64,000 nt of DNA. Source: Rhynchopus euleeides (taxonomy: Eukaryota; Euglenozoa; Diplonemea; Diplonemida; Diplonemidae). The stretch lies in NCBI GenBank assembly GCA_963210315.1, contig OY723246.1:2232001-2296000 (forward strand), written 5' to 3'. Both the position numbers and the translations under genes were made by a program. Positions within the stretch are counted from its first letter, which is position 1; every line of letters begins with the position of its first letter. Under the pieces are notes generated by a model. The model searched no databases. It was given only the letters and a program-made list of their open reading frames with translations, and was not told the origin of the DNA. Of the stretch, positions 43,001 through 58,000 are shown piece by piece.

Positions 43001-46000
43001 CACTTCCGACAGGGACGGAGACGTTCACACTGACGCTGCCGACGTCAACTGCGACTGAGACTATTTCTCTTACCCTTCCAACGATGTCCGCAACCGACAC
43101 TGTGACGTTGACCTTGCCGACTGCAACTGAAACGATCTCGTTGACGCTTCCGACAGGGACATCAACTTTCACGTTGACCCTCCCAACTGCGACAGCGACA
43201 TTCACGTTGACACTGCCAACCGGGACTGAGACCTTCACTCTGACGCTTCCGACTGGCACAGAGACATTCACACTGACCCTTCCAACAGCAACAGAGACCT
43301 TCACCTGGACGCTCCCGACAGCAACGAGTACATTCACACTCACGCTCCCGACTGGAACAGTGACCTTCACCCTCACCCTTCCGACTGGGACTGAGACGTA
43401 CACTCTGACACTTCCAACGGCAACAGAGACCTTCACTCTGACCCTTCCAACGTCGACTGAGACCTTCACTCTGACCCTGCCGACAGGCACTGAGACGTTC
43501 ACCCTGACACTTCCGACAGGCACAGAGACGTTCACCTTCACCCTCCCGACTGCGACAGAAACGACGACGCTGACGCTTCCAACAGGGACTGAGACCTTCA
43601 CCCTCACTCTCCCAACTGCCACGGAAACCTTCACGCTGACCCTCCCCACCGGAACTGAGACCTTCACCCTCACCCTTCCAACTGCGACAGAGACCTTCAC
43701 TCTGACGCTGCCAACCGGGACGGAAACATTCACTCTGACGCTTCCTACAGGAACCGAGACCTTTACATTAACCCTCCCGACTGCAACAGAGACATTCACG
43801 ATGACTCTTCCGACTGGGACTGAGACCTTCACCTTGACATTGCCAACGGGGACTGAGACGCAGACACTCACACTGCCGACAGGCACAGAGACCTTCACTC
43901 TGACTCTCCCAACTGCGACAGAGACCTTCACCTTGACCCTCCCGACAGGCACAGAGACCTTCACTCTGACACTTCCGACAGGCACAGAGACCTTCACCTT
44001 CACCCTCCCGACTGCGACAGAAACCACAACGCTGACACTTCCAACAGGCACAGAGACGTTTACGTTGACTCTGCCCACTGCCACGGAAACCTTCACGCTG
44101 ACCCTCCCCACCGGAACTGAGACCTTCACCCTCACCCTTCCAACTGCGACAGACACCTTCACTCTGACGCTGCCAACCGGGACGGAAACATTCACCCTGA
44201 CGCTTCCTACAGGAACCGAGACCTTTACATTAACCCTCCCGACTGCAACAGAGACATTCACAATGACTCTTCCGACTGGGACTGAGACCTTCACCTTGAC
44301 ACTACCGACGGGGACTGAGACGTACACGCTGACACTTCCAACAGCAACAGAGACCTTCACTCTGACTCTCCCAACTGCGACACAGACCTTCACTCTGACC
44401 CTGCCGACAGGCACCGAGACCTTCACGATGACACTTCCGACAGGCACAGAGACGTTCACCTTCACCCTCCCAACTGCGACAGAAACCACGACTCTGACGC
44501 TTCCAACAGGGACTGAGACCTTCACCCTCACTCTCCCGACTGCTACGGAAACCTTCACGCTGACCCTCCCCACCGGAACTGAGACCTTCACCCTCACCCT
44601 TCCAACCGGGACGGAAACCTTCACACTGACGCTGCCAACAGCGACAGAGACATTCACCCTGACGCTTCCGACGGCAACGCAGACGTACACTCTGACTCTC
44701 CCGACTGCGACAGAGACATTCACTTTGACACTGCCAACTGGGACGGAGACCTTCACTCTGACGCTACCGACGGGCACAGAGACATTCACACTGACCCTCC
44801 CAACGGCGACAGAGACATTCACCTTGACGCTCCCAACGGCGACGGAGACGGTGACCCTCACTCTTCCCACGGCAACTGCAACCTTCACACTGACCTTGAC
44901 TCATACGGCCACGCTCACACTTCCGACGGCAACCGAAACGATGACCCACACGCTGTCACTGACGGACACATTGACACTCCCGACTGCGACAGAGACTGCG
45001 ACGTACACCCTAACGCTTCCGACTTCAACTGCGACACTGACATTGTCTCTGACTCACACATTTACTTTAACCCTGCCGACTGCAACGGAGACTCACACCT
45101 ACACTCTGACCCTACCGACAGCCACCGAGACTCACACGTTCACGCTCACACTCCCGACGGCAACGGAGACAATGACGTATTCTCTGACTTTGCCGACTGC
45201 GACGGAGACATTGACTCTAACGGCGACGTTTACCCTGGTGCCGAAGATCGAGTTCGGAGAGCTGTACAACATCACACATGGCCCTGAATCGACCCTCCTC
45301 GTCTACAGGGGTATTGACAACTACGTGGCGCTGACAGGTCTGAACCTGCGTGATTTCCACCGTGTGTCCCTACAGCGCGAGCTTCCGATGTACGAGCACA
45401 GAGGCTGCTCATCAGAGGCACCGACAGGGGGCTGGCATACGCCGATGTCGCTGATCAATGTGACGACGAACCCACAGCCCGAAAAGAGTACGGCCACAAT
45501 ACTGATATCCGGCAGCCTCTTCACTGACAGCATGCCTGCCCGCACTGTGATGTGCATCTCGCAGGTGCCCACCGGCAGCGACTTCCAATTCCCTGCAGAC
45601 ATCTATGTGCAGGTCGTCAGCATCGAGACGCTCGCGGACCGCAAGCGCCTGGAACTCCCCTATGACTCCTACGGACACTACGAGCTGAAGGGCTTGGGGC
45701 TGACAGACGAGATGCGTGTGAAGTTCCTGCACGACTGCTCGGCAGAGGGTCCAGACGCCACGGCAGATGCAGTGAACATCACAGATGTGTACAACGTTTC
45801 AGTGGGGCACGACACCCTGGGGCAGGGCGGCGCCAGTTCCGGCCGGATCTACATCCCACAGGCCTGGACACAGCGGCATGTGCGCGACTTGAGGCTGTGT
45901 CTCGCTATGTACCCACATGCAGGGGCCACCTTCGTTGCGACGCAGCTTCGCATCGACATCCTTGTGATCGTGGAGCATGCACAGTCGCTTGACGGGCCCA

Positions 46001-49000
46001 CTTTGCAGGTGTCGACCTACGACGACAAGCGATCTGACGAGTTCCGCCGCACGGCCCTCAATGCCACGCTGCGTGTGTACCGAGGGTACCCCAGCAATGT
46101 GACCCTCAGGGGTGCAGGGCTGCGGGAGTGGCAGCGGGCAGGCGTGTTCCAAGACTGCGTCGTGCACTCCACTGACGTCCTCGGAACAGACGGCCCTGTG
46201 TCGCTGATGTACGGTGGGTCAACTGTCGCATATGCAGAACTTGCACCAGGCAACACGCTCTTCACAGCACCGTGGTCAGACCCCCAGAAGCTGTGCCTCT
46301 CGACGGAGGCGTCTGGTTGGAGCTTTTCTGTCGACTGGGACCTGCAGGTGGTGGCGGTGAACCTGAGCACCGTCGACGGCCTCACGGACCTGGAGCTGCA
46401 CTACGGTGACACACGTATGCACCTCCTGGCAGGTGAGGGGCTGGCAACAGGGATGCAGCTGCAGCTCGTTGCCTCCAACTCGTCGTGCGGGTACCCCTTC
46501 GAGGGGTTCAGGACGCCCTTCAACATCACGGGCTCGTCCACGCCTTGGGCAGCAGAGGCCACTTACTGGAGTGAAGGGCAGCTACGCACCAGCCGTGGTG
46601 ATACTGGCGGTCTGGCACGGTGGTCACACACACAGAGCATGCGGCAGGAGCGGGGCCTGAAGCTGTGCATGGGGGTGTGGCCTTCCCCGAGTGAAACATT
46701 CTTTGACACGCAGATTCGTGTTGACTTTATGATCCATGTGACGTCCATCGCCGTGTACGAGGAGGTCTTGCTTCCGGGTGGCACGATATATGTCTACCGC
46801 CAGCAGACACCGTCTCTCTCAATCAACGGTACCGGCTTGTTCGACTTCTTCCGCTTCTCTCTGCAGCACGGCGCCTGCACCACTTCGGCGAACCTGACAG
46901 GCGCGCACGAGCCCATGACGCTGTACCCCAACCCCCTGACACGCTTCGTGCAGGACTACCCCACAGACCTGACGGAGGTGTCTGGCAACGTGTCCTCCTC
47001 AGGGGGCGACCTCTTCTTGCGTTACGTGCACACAGTAGACCCGTTCGAACAGATGACGCTGTGCATGTCGCAGTACAGCTCTGGGACAGACTTCACTGCC
47101 GCGCTCGAGGAGTACTTCATGACAGTCGTGGAGCTTCAGGTTGTGGATGACGCAAAGAAGTACATTGTGGTGGGGTGGGGGACGACGACAAACCACACGC
47201 TTTCTGGCGTCGGGCTGCGTGACGGGATGCAGCTGCGCTTCACCGAGTCGTGCGAAGGCAGCGGTGTGCCGCAGAACTGGCCCGACGTCCCCCTGTGGGA
47301 CCGTGTGCACAACCAAGAGTACGGGAGGGGCTACAGCCACAACCCTACATACAACAACTCTGCTTCCGGGCCTGAGTCCTACTCTGAGATTGTCGGGCGC
47401 AGCGACGGAAGCAACCCTGACTACGTATCCAATGAGGGACGCAACCCCTCACACTGGGTGCAGGTGCGTCAGGACCAGACGTCCCGGCAGGCCATGGAGC
47501 TCCGCGTCTGCATTGCTGTGTATGCGTACCCCAACCCGTGGTTTGTGGACACAGGGCTGTACTTCACCTCGGGCGTGTCTGCATCGGGCGTCACCTCTGA
47601 GGAGCACGAGACGCTGCGCGGTGGCCGCCTGCTGGTGTACAAGGGGACATCCCCTAAGCTGCTGCTGCGGGGCTTGGGCTTCCGCCCTTGGATGAGTGTT
47701 GCATTCCTCCCGACGTGCACCAGTGCAGGGGCGACGCTGTATGGGCACATGACGCCGACACAGCTGACACCGTACAACTACTCCCACAGCAATGTGCCTG
47801 ATGTGGGCGGCGCGTCCTACACCTCCCTGCCTATTGGGGACTATGATGCGGACAGCCCATACGTCGACACGCGCAGGGCGTACCTTCAGCTGCATTCGTG
47901 GCACACAGCAGCGGCGACCCCTGACTACTACCAGTTCTGCTTCACCGGCTACAGCACTGCGTATGGCAGGTTCGGCATCCCTGCGAGTGAGTTCTTCACG
48001 GACTTTGGCCCATCCGGGTTTGAGGATGAAGCTACCGTATTGGGTCCCCCACATCATGACATTACAGGCAGGCGTGCGGTGCTGTCGCCCAGCTACATCG
48101 GGTTCGGTGTTGTAGAGCTGGTGACTGTCGACAACGTGACCTCCCTGGAGCTTCCGTACGGCAGCGACAAGGTGTTGGACCTTGTGGGGGTGCTGCTGGA
48201 CTTGGGCCCTGGCATGCAGGTAAAGTTCACAACAGACTCGGATGGAGTGTACTGCAACGCAAGTGTGACGGGGCTGGACACGCCCATCAACGTGACGTAC
48301 CCTGCAGGCCACGCCCCTGCTGCATCGCTGCTGCCGACACAGACCTTCAGGCACACAGAGAGCCTGAAGGTGTGCCTGTCGGTGCACCCTGCACCCAACA
48401 CATACTTCGCCGACACGAATCTCACAGTGTCCTTCGTGATCCGCCTCGATGAGGTGGTGTCGTACGACTCTTACGAAACACCTGCGATCACTCCAGTCGG
48501 ACACCGTCTCCTGGCCGGTCGCCAGGCGCTTCCCTTCCCAGAGTACACGCGCGAGAACAGCTTCGTGCGTCTGCACAAGGGTTACACGACTGAGTTGCAG
48601 GTCACGGGTGAAGGGCTCTATGCGTGGCAGCGGGTGTCCTTCCAGGAGACAGCCTGTTCGTCGACCATGTCAGATCAGTCCTTCGAAAAGACACCCATGT
48701 CGATTAAGCCTGTCCAGCTGCAGCACACTGACTCCGTCTACGGGAGGCAGTACCGCGACCCTGCCAACAATGACAAGTGGCACAGCTCCACTTCATACGC
48801 CTACTACTCCACACGCGCCACTCTCAACGTGACAGAGGATCATGTGTTTGCAGCCTTCAACTCGCGGTATCTCTGCGTGTCGGAGTACTCTGAGGGGTTG
48901 GACTTCAGCATTTGGTTCAGCCAGCTCACGGTGGCGGTGGTGGAGCTTGCCAGTGTGCAGGGGCACAGCGGGGCGTATGCACTGGAGGACGGTGGGGGTG

Positions 49001-52000
49001 CCGAGTGGCTGACCCACTTCTACCTCGCATTCGGGTCTGCCCCTGTGCTGATGATGAACGGCACGAAGCTGCTGGACAAAATGAGGATCAAGTTCGATTC
49101 GGACTGCACCAGCGGGAACATCACAGGCACCTACGCCCCTGTCAATGTGACGGACCAGCGATCGGACATCACATTCCAAGGCGCGGCCATCACAGTGACA
49201 CGCGACAACACGTGGCGCCACGAATCCAGCCTGAAGGTCTGCCTCGCGGTGTACCCAGAACCCTCGACGGTCTTCCACGACACAGGCCTGACAGTCGACA
49301 TCGGGGTGCACGTCAGGAGCATCGCTTCCTACGGCGTGCCTGCCTACAACAACGACGAGGTGTTCGTCTACGCGGGGCAGGAGACGGTTCTGAGCCTCAA
49401 CGGGTCTGGGTTCGAGTCGCACCACCGCATGTCTATCCAGAAGGACGGGTGCGGCAACGAGGCTGCCCCTGACACCAACCACGACGAGCTGTGGGGTGTG
49501 GCCACGCCGATCTACCTCACGCAGCTGAGCGACCTCTCTGTGTGGGACTCGCACACCGGCTACACCCTCGCAGCGGCAAACATCACCTCCGTCCATACCA
49601 ACGAGAGCTACGAGCGGGCCTCGCTGTGCTTCTCCGTCGCAGGCAACGAGGGCTCGGGTCACGTGCCTGCGCATGCAACCCACTGGGAGTTTGCAATCTT
49701 CACCGACAGGATCTTCCTCACCGTGGTGGAGCTGAAGACAATCGACTCCAACAGCATGGAGGCGTACTGGGGGGACACCTTCGTGTCGTACCTCTCCGTG
49801 CCCTACCGCGCTGTGTCGAACCACACCTTCGAGGGCGTGGGGCTGCGGCGCGGCATGCTGATCAAATTTGCGGCGGACTGCACGTCGACGAACATCAGCA
49901 ACGCAGAGATCCCCCTCGCCCTCGAGGGCGACTCGGGCAGCGTGCTTTACGTAGTGCTGACCTACCAGCAGACGCAGCAGCAGGCCGTGGAGCTGGACGT
50001 GTGTGTGGGCGTGTGGCCCAGCCCCTCTGCCCGGTTTTTCTCTTCGGGGCACCGCTTCTCCGTTGGCGTCATCATGTCCGCCATTGGATACGAAGGCAAC
50101 GCAAAGAACCGAGGTGGCGACGTGCTGATCTACCGCGGGCACACCCCCACGCTGTCTGTGGTGGGGTGGGGCCTCTACGCGGACCAGTACGTCGCCTTCC
50201 TGGAGACGTGCCAGGTGGTGCAGTGGTGGGGCCAGCAGAACCTGACGTACACTGGCACCCCGATGGCCGTCTCCCCGCTGAACGGGTCGACATCTGCAGC
50301 GGAGGTCTCCGTTGCATACACCGCGACTGTGACGCCCTTCTGGAGGCGGGAGATATGCGTGTCGCTGGGGGTGCAGGACTATGCCCGCTACGGCACGCTG
50401 GACTTCAGCATCCATGCGCATGAGTTTGACTACCGCACGGCAGAGGCGGTGGCAACGACGGGTGTGTATGTCGTGGTGGTGGAGCTTGCCAGTGTTGACG
50501 GGAACTTCTCCTTCCTCTCTGTTCCCTACGGCGCGACGTCGAACCACACGATGTTCGGCACAGCCCTGCGTGACGGGATGCAGATCAAGTTCTCAACGGA
50601 CTGCAACAGGACCACCTCGGGCCTGCAGACGCCTCTCAACTTGACGGATGCAGCAGGCTTCGCTCCGCCAGGGCGCTCCACTGCGAACCTGCTGCTGACC
50701 CAGGTGCAGACTTTCCAGCACTCGCGTGTCGTGGATGCTGCCACCACTGACACGAAAGACGTGATGAAAGTCTGCCTTGCGGTCGAGCCCTACCCTGCCA
50801 CCTACTTCGCAGACACGGGCCTCACCGCGGACATAGCCATCACTGCCAGCGAGGCTTCGTCGTATGGCTACCGTGTCAGCAGGGCAGGTCCTGACCGTGT
50901 GTTCCTCTACAAAGGCAAGGACCACAGCATCGTGCTGTACGGTGCTGGCTTCTTCTCGTGGCAGCGTGCGATCGTGCGGTTTGTGCAGGACGCCTCACCC
51001 TATGCCCTGTGGTGCAGCGACGCGGTGTCGGATCTGACGGGGCAGCTGACACCCGTGTGGGTAAACCCAGGGCCCCTGCAGCACATGCAGTCGGGGTGGA
51101 AGTCCACTGATGACCACGCCTTCGCAGACTCGCAGAGCTTCCCCTATGTTGCGTTGGACGGCTCCAGCAGGGCAGAGCTCAACCTGACGGGGGAGCTGCA
51201 CACCCTGTCTGCGATTAAGCGCATGCGCCTGTGTCTGTCCGAGTACCCGACAGGGAGTGACTTCTCCATCGATACACGCATCGACATCGGCGTGGTGGAG
51301 CTGACAGCCATCGACAATGTGACTGCCGTGTACTTCCCTTACGGCGATACGTCGATGCACTTCGCTGCTGGGTACTCCATCCTGGATGGGATGCAGCTGA
51401 AGTTTGTTGAGGGTGCGTGCGACACGAACATCACAGACCAGTACTACCCGGTCTCGATTTACTCTGCCGACCCGCAGGGGAATGACGGGGGCTACTTCCA
51501 GCTGACGCGCGTGCAGACCAACAGGCACATCAGGGACCTGAAGGTGTGCCTCAGCGTGTGGCCGTACCCCAACGACGGGTTCGAGGACACAGGCCTGAGG
51601 GCAGCGATGGAGATCAAGCTGTCATCTGTTGGGACGTACGGCACTTATGTCTCGCCCGGCGGGACTGTGCGTGTGTACGAGGGCAACGCAACGGAGATCG
51701 ACCTCATCGGGTCTGGGCTCGACACGTTCCACCGTGTTGCCTTCCTTCCGAACTGCACACGCGACGACAACACGACAGCGGGTATCGGGGGTGTGCACGC
51801 ACCCATGTTCATCACACCTGTGAGCTCTGACCGCACGTTCGCCAATGTGTGGACCACGGCGAACCAGGTCGGGTCTGCTGTGCAGGGGCTGAAGATGTGC
51901 CTCAGTCAGTATGACACAGGGAACGACTTTTCGATCGACCCTGGCTTCGACATCGACGTTGTTGCGCTGCACGCCATCAACGGCAACACAACGCTGGAGA

Positions 52001-55000
52001 TCCCCTACGGATCGACACCCCTGCTGCGTCTGGCGGGCACTGGGCTGAGTGATGACATGCAGGTGTACTTCAATGCTTACTGCGATGACAACCTCTGGCA
52101 CCTCAACACACGCAACGAGCCTGTCAACACGTCGTGGACAGGGCCTGCGTACGACTGGCACGGTGCTCCCTACACCCAGGGGCAGGGGGGCTTAGGTGCC
52201 ATGCAACACAGCCGTGGGGTGCTGACCCCAAACGGGCACGGAGCTTACATTGCGCTGACAACCGTGCAGACGTACCGCCATACCCACACGCCTCTGAAGG
52301 TGTGCATGGCATTGTATGAGGCGCCCAACAGGCAGTTCTTCGACACTGGGTTGACGATCAGCATCAAGATCCAAGTGGAGAAGGCAGCGTCGTGGGACGT
52401 CTACACATACGCTGGCGAGACGGACGACTCGAAAGCGGTTCTGACGTACGTGGGCTACCCTCCCCGTGTCACGTTTGTTGGTCTAGGATTCTTCTCCTGG
52501 CAGCGTGCCGCACTGCTGGCACACTGCGGCTACCCTGCCGGTGTTATTGACTACTCATCGACGGCAGCAATGCAGTTTGGCAACATCACTGGGTGGGACA
52601 ACGTCGACGAGAATGGGGTGAACTGGCAGCGTGCTGAGGTCATGATGGAGTCTTTCCACGTCGCGACGGCACTCGGGACGCCTGTCCAGCGTGTGCGGTT
52701 CTGTCTGTCAGAGTATGACACTGGCAACGACTTCCGCATCGACATCTCTATCCGATTTGCTGTCGTGGTGCTCGAGACGATCCAGGTTCACTCGGAAGTT
52801 GCACCGTACGGTGGCCTGTGGGCCGCACGCCTGCCGCTGCCTTACGGGTCCCGCAGCACACACGCGGTGCAGGGGGACAACATCGGGGACTTGATGCGCG
52901 TGAAGCTCGAGAAGTACCGTGACACGTGGGGTCTTGGGTGCGAGAGCACCAACGTGACAGGGCGGTCAACACCCATGGCGTTGTCGGGCGTGTGGAACAC
53001 GACAGGCAACTTCACGTTCACAGAGGAGGCGACCAACAGGCACGCATGGCCCGACGTGCTCTCGCTGTGCCTGGCAGTGTACCCTGCCCCCAGCACGCAG
53101 TTCTTCACCACTAACATCACTGTCGATCTGTTCATCGATGTTGTCACAGCAGCTTCTTATGGCTTCGAGCGTCCCGCTGTCGCACACAAGATCGAGTACT
53201 CTTATGCCCGCACGCCTGCTGGGGCGTACGACGACACGCAGCACCTCTTCCACCAGAGGCGCCTGTCTACTGTGTACCTCTACTACGGCAACACCACGAC
53301 AGTGACTATTACCGGGCAGGGTTTGTACGCACATCAGCGTGTTGCTTTCCTTGACAACTGCACGACAGACAACGATGCCAACACGCTGTCAGGGGCGGGG
53401 ACGGCTGTGCGCCTGACAGCGCTGCAGCACTCGGAGGGTGTCGAGCAGCCGCTGAGCTGGCCTGGCACAGGGCGCTACCGTGAGGTGCTACACGACGCAT
53501 CGGGCGCACGTGCCGGCGACATCTACCCGCTCACCGCGTCGGGGCGGGGTTTCGTGTCTGCAGAGCTTGTGCTGACCAGCTCGCACCTGGGTGACCCTTA
53601 CAGCTCGAAACTTCTGTGTGTGTCGGAGTATCACGACGGGTGGGACTTCCGCATCTGGACAGGGTTGTATGCATCTGTGGTGCGGCTGCGGACTATCGAT
53701 TCGCTGACTGTCGTCCCTATTGTGTACGGGCATGTGGGGTGGCACGCTGCGTACGGTGAGGGCATAATCGACGGGATGCAGATCAAGTTTGACGAGCACG
53801 AGGCGTGCGACACACAGGTCACGGGCACAGAGACCCCCATGAATATCACCAACGTCCGCAACCCCCCGAAGTTCCTCATCGAGACAACACAGTCGTACAC
53901 ACATTCCATCCGCTACGTCTGCTTTGCCGTGTGGCCCGAACCCAGCGACGCGTTCTTCAACACGGGGCTGTTTGTGGACCTCAAGGTGTCGGTGCACCAT
54001 GCGGAGGTGTTTGGCGGCGACGAGTACCCCGACGTGCGTGTGCACCCAGGGGAAGAGCTGCGGGTGTACGTCGCAGACACACAGATGATTGATCTGAGCG
54101 GGCTCGGCTTCCACGACTGGCATCGTGTGTCTCTGCAGGATGTGTGCGGGCCGTACGCGGAGAACCTGACACATGCAGGTATCCCCATGGCGACATCCAA
54201 CTCCCAAGGCAAGCATCAGACAAACATCACCCTCGTGCGGCTGCACGTCGCCACGCCGCACGACAAGAAGCGCATCTGCCTTTCGGAGTATGACACAGGG
54301 AACGACTTCCGCATCGACACCTTCATCGATGTCGTCATTGTGAAGGTGATGTTCATCGACGAAAAGACGCACGTCCACACGCCGTACGGTGCTGAGACCT
54401 CACACATGGTGCAGGGCGTAGGGCTCCGCGACGGGATGCAGCTCAAGCTGGAGCACGGTGGGTGCACCGTAGAGGTGGACGGGCTCCACACACCCATGAA
54501 CCTGACGGGCGTCAGCGAAAATGGAACCATCGGCTACGTCAACCTCACAACGGCACAGTCGTACCGCCACAACCACAACCTCCACGTTTGCATCTCTGTG
54601 TGGCCCGCGCCTGGCACGCGCATGGTGGACACAGGGCTGCTGTGGTCCAGCCTCGTCCAGCCGCTCACCGCAGAGTCGTGGGGTGTCACGGTGCGCACCC
54701 TCGCAATGCGTGCGCCGCAGGAGGGCACAGAGGCGTACAGCCTGCCGCTTCCGGGGTACCCCGACAACCCGTGGCGCCACGAGCCGTACTACCCCAACCA
54801 CGAGGGCGAGCCTGTCGTGCGGCGCAACAGCACCACCGTGTTCATGGTGAAGGGCAGCCCTGGGGAGATCAAGCTGTGGGGCTGGGGTATGTTCGGCTGG
54901 CATCGTGCGGCCATCCTGCCGGCATGCGTCAGCACGGTGGGGAGCTTCCCATACGGCAACGCCACGAGCCTGATGGCGATTGAGGGCGAGAGTGTGTACA

Positions 55001-58000
55001 ACAGGTACGCTGTGGTGAACCTGACAGCGGAGCATGTCGTGTCGTCCTTCGACAGCATGTGGCTGTGCCTGTCGGAGCACAGCACAGGCGTGGACTTCAG
55101 CATCGGGGAGGCACGCATCGATATCTCTGTCATCGAGGTGGCGACTGTGGAGGCGGGGTGCTGCACTGTCGCCAACCAGTGGGGCGCACGCATGCACCTG
55201 GAGGTGCCCTTCGGTGCGACGACGAACCACACGATGTATGGCGTCGGGCTCCGCGACGGCATGCAGATCAAGTTCTCAGAGTCGTGCTTCCACTCCGGCA
55301 CCACGGGGTACAACACCCCGCTCAACGTATCGACGTCGTTTGATGATGCGGCGACGACGCGCGGTGTGTTTACCTTCACCCAGACGCAGTCGTACAGGCA
55401 TGCCGTGCGGCTGCATCTGTGCATCTCGCCGTGGGCGTATCCCAACACAAACTTCTTCCCCACGTCTGTGGAGGTCAGCTTCACGATCAAGATCTACGAA
55501 GTGAAGTCGTACGACCTGTGGACCCTTCAGGAGGATACAACGCGCCTATACAAAGGCAAGACGCAGACGCTGTACATCAAAGGTTCTGGGCTGTACGACA
55601 CGCAGCGGGTGCACCTGGCAGAGAACTGCTCCGCCAGTGCCGACACAACGCTGCAGTCGACACCTATCAACATCGTGACGCGCCCAGACGCGTGGTTCGT
55701 GTGGGAGCATGACGAGGTGCGCAACGACTCGACGACATTTGCGACACTCGAAATGGTGCCGGCGCACGTGACGTTCCCCTTCGAGAGGTGGCAGCTGTGC
55801 ATCTCGCAGTCGGATTCGGGGTCTGATTTTGGCATCGAGTCGCGCATCTTCTTCAGCGTCTCGGAGCTCACAGGCATGTCTGGCCTTGCGAACTACTCAC
55901 ACCCCTACAACACGACGGCGGAGGTGACGTACGGTGCAGAGTCATACCACAACCTGGAGGGGTCGTACCTCTACAGCAACATGCAGGTCAAGTTCGAGCC
56001 GATCACAGAGACACTTCGGGAGTCGGACCGCTATGCATCCTACTGCACGACGGCAGTGGAGGGCCTGCAGCAGCCGCTGCTGGTGCAGACACGTGAGGAA
56101 ACGCATGGAAAGCCGCTGCTGTTTCAGCCGTTTGTGCAGCTGACGACCAACCAGACGTACCAGCACAACCTGGGGATGCGGCTGTGCCTTGCTGTCAACC
56201 CCCCACCGTCGCGTATCTTTGTGGACACGGGGCTGACAGTGGATGTGGTGCTGACACCGACACACCTCGGGTCTTATGGCGAGTACGCTGGGAACACAGG
56301 TGTCACGACACAGGACACTGTGCTGGTGCACTTCAACACGCTTCCCACCCTCAAGGTGAAGGGGCGTGGTCTGTTCTCGTGGCATCGTGCGGCCATCCTC
56401 GACTACTGCTGGTCCAACCAGAGCCTTGCGAGTGATGCCCTGCAGCGCAGCGCAGCCGCACCCTTCTCTTACTCGCTGATGTACGGCGAGACCTTCCCCT
56501 ACGGCACGGCTATGACGCTGCAGATCAACGACAGCACCACAAGGCATGACTACGCTGAGCTGTCGCTGGACCTGTCCCACACCACACTCCCCTTCTGGGC
56601 GAAGAAGGTGTGCTTCTCTGAGTACAGGACGAACGACCACAACACGCAAGTCGACTTCGGGATTGATCCGCTTCTGTACATCAGCGTGGTGCACCTTGCC
56701 ACCATCGGGGACGTGTTCGCCTTCCCCCACCCCTACAACACCACGGCGGAGGTGGCTTTTGCCGCGAGTGTGGTTCTTCCCCTGAACGGCACTGGGCTGC
56801 GTGCAGGCATGCAGATCAAGTTTGTTGCTGCAACAGAGTCCTGCTACGACAGGTGGTATCCCGAAGCCTCAGGGTTTGAAACACCCATCGACATCGAGTA
56901 CGACCCGCGTGGCGGGGGCAAGGCGTACCGCTACGCCAACACAGAGCTTGCGAGGGGGCGCTACCTGGAGGGCTTCGACTCCGACACGGCAGCCATCGGC
57001 CTGCTTCCAACACAGACACAGCGTCACGAGCTGCGGCTGAAGACGTGCCTCAATGTGTGGCCCTCGCCCAACCTGTACTTCCACGAGACGACAGTGACTC
57101 TCGACTTCGTCATCACCATCGAGTACCTTTCAACGTGGGGGACGTGGGTGCGCACGTGGGGCGACCCCAGCGAGCATGAGCTGTCCCAGGATGAGTACTA
57201 CACAGACACAGACGGCACGGTCATTATGCACGGCAAGCCTGGGTACCCCATGGGTGTGTATCCCCGCAGCAGGACCGACGCACCGTCGCGTGCAGTGACG
57301 TACAAAGGGTACCCCACGACCCTGGCCCTGGAGGGCAGAGGGTTCCTCAGCTCTGTGCGTGCATCGCTTCAGGAGCAGTGCAGCAGCAACGTGTCTGTGA
57401 CGTGCTCGTGGTGCACCCCTGTCGCCCTGTCGAACTTGACGCACTGGCATGACTCCACCGCCTACCAGCGTGCCAATGTCGAGTTGTCGATGAGCCACGT
57501 GCAGGTTGCTCACAGGGGCCTGCGCCTTTGCCTGTCTGACACCGACAGTGGCACAGACTTCTCCATCGACCCAGGCTTCTTCGTCGGTGTGGTGGAGCTG
57601 CGCTCCATTGGCACCGCCAACACCTCGTTGGTGCTGACATACGGGTCGACGCCAAACCTCGAGCTGATCGGCGAAGGGCTTGTCGACGGGATGCAGATTA
57701 AGTTTGCAACCAACTCATGCTCCGAAGCCACGCCTGGGGACCACTGGGCGAACGCATCACACTACGAGCCCGTGCCGATGCACGGCACTGCCACGCAGGG
57801 CGACGTGTCGTTTGTGAACCTGACGGAGTGGCAGACCAACCGCCACGCCCTGGACATGAAGGTCTGCCTTGCTGTGTGGGCGGCGCCAAACTACGTGTTC
57901 TTCGACACGGGCATCACAGTCGACGTTGCGATTGACGTGTCGCATGCAGCGACGTATGGGGTGTACTCGTGGGGTGGGTACGACAAGGGCCGCCCCGTGT

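Noticed and set aside
37464-44888. Minus-strand frames of 301, 517, 724 and 720 codons reading VGSVRVKVSVPVGRV.
   Set aside because: They are the antisense of the 33-bp Thr-rich coding repeats. The + frame continues in phase into Cys-paired modules and begins with a signal peptide; the minus frames do neither.
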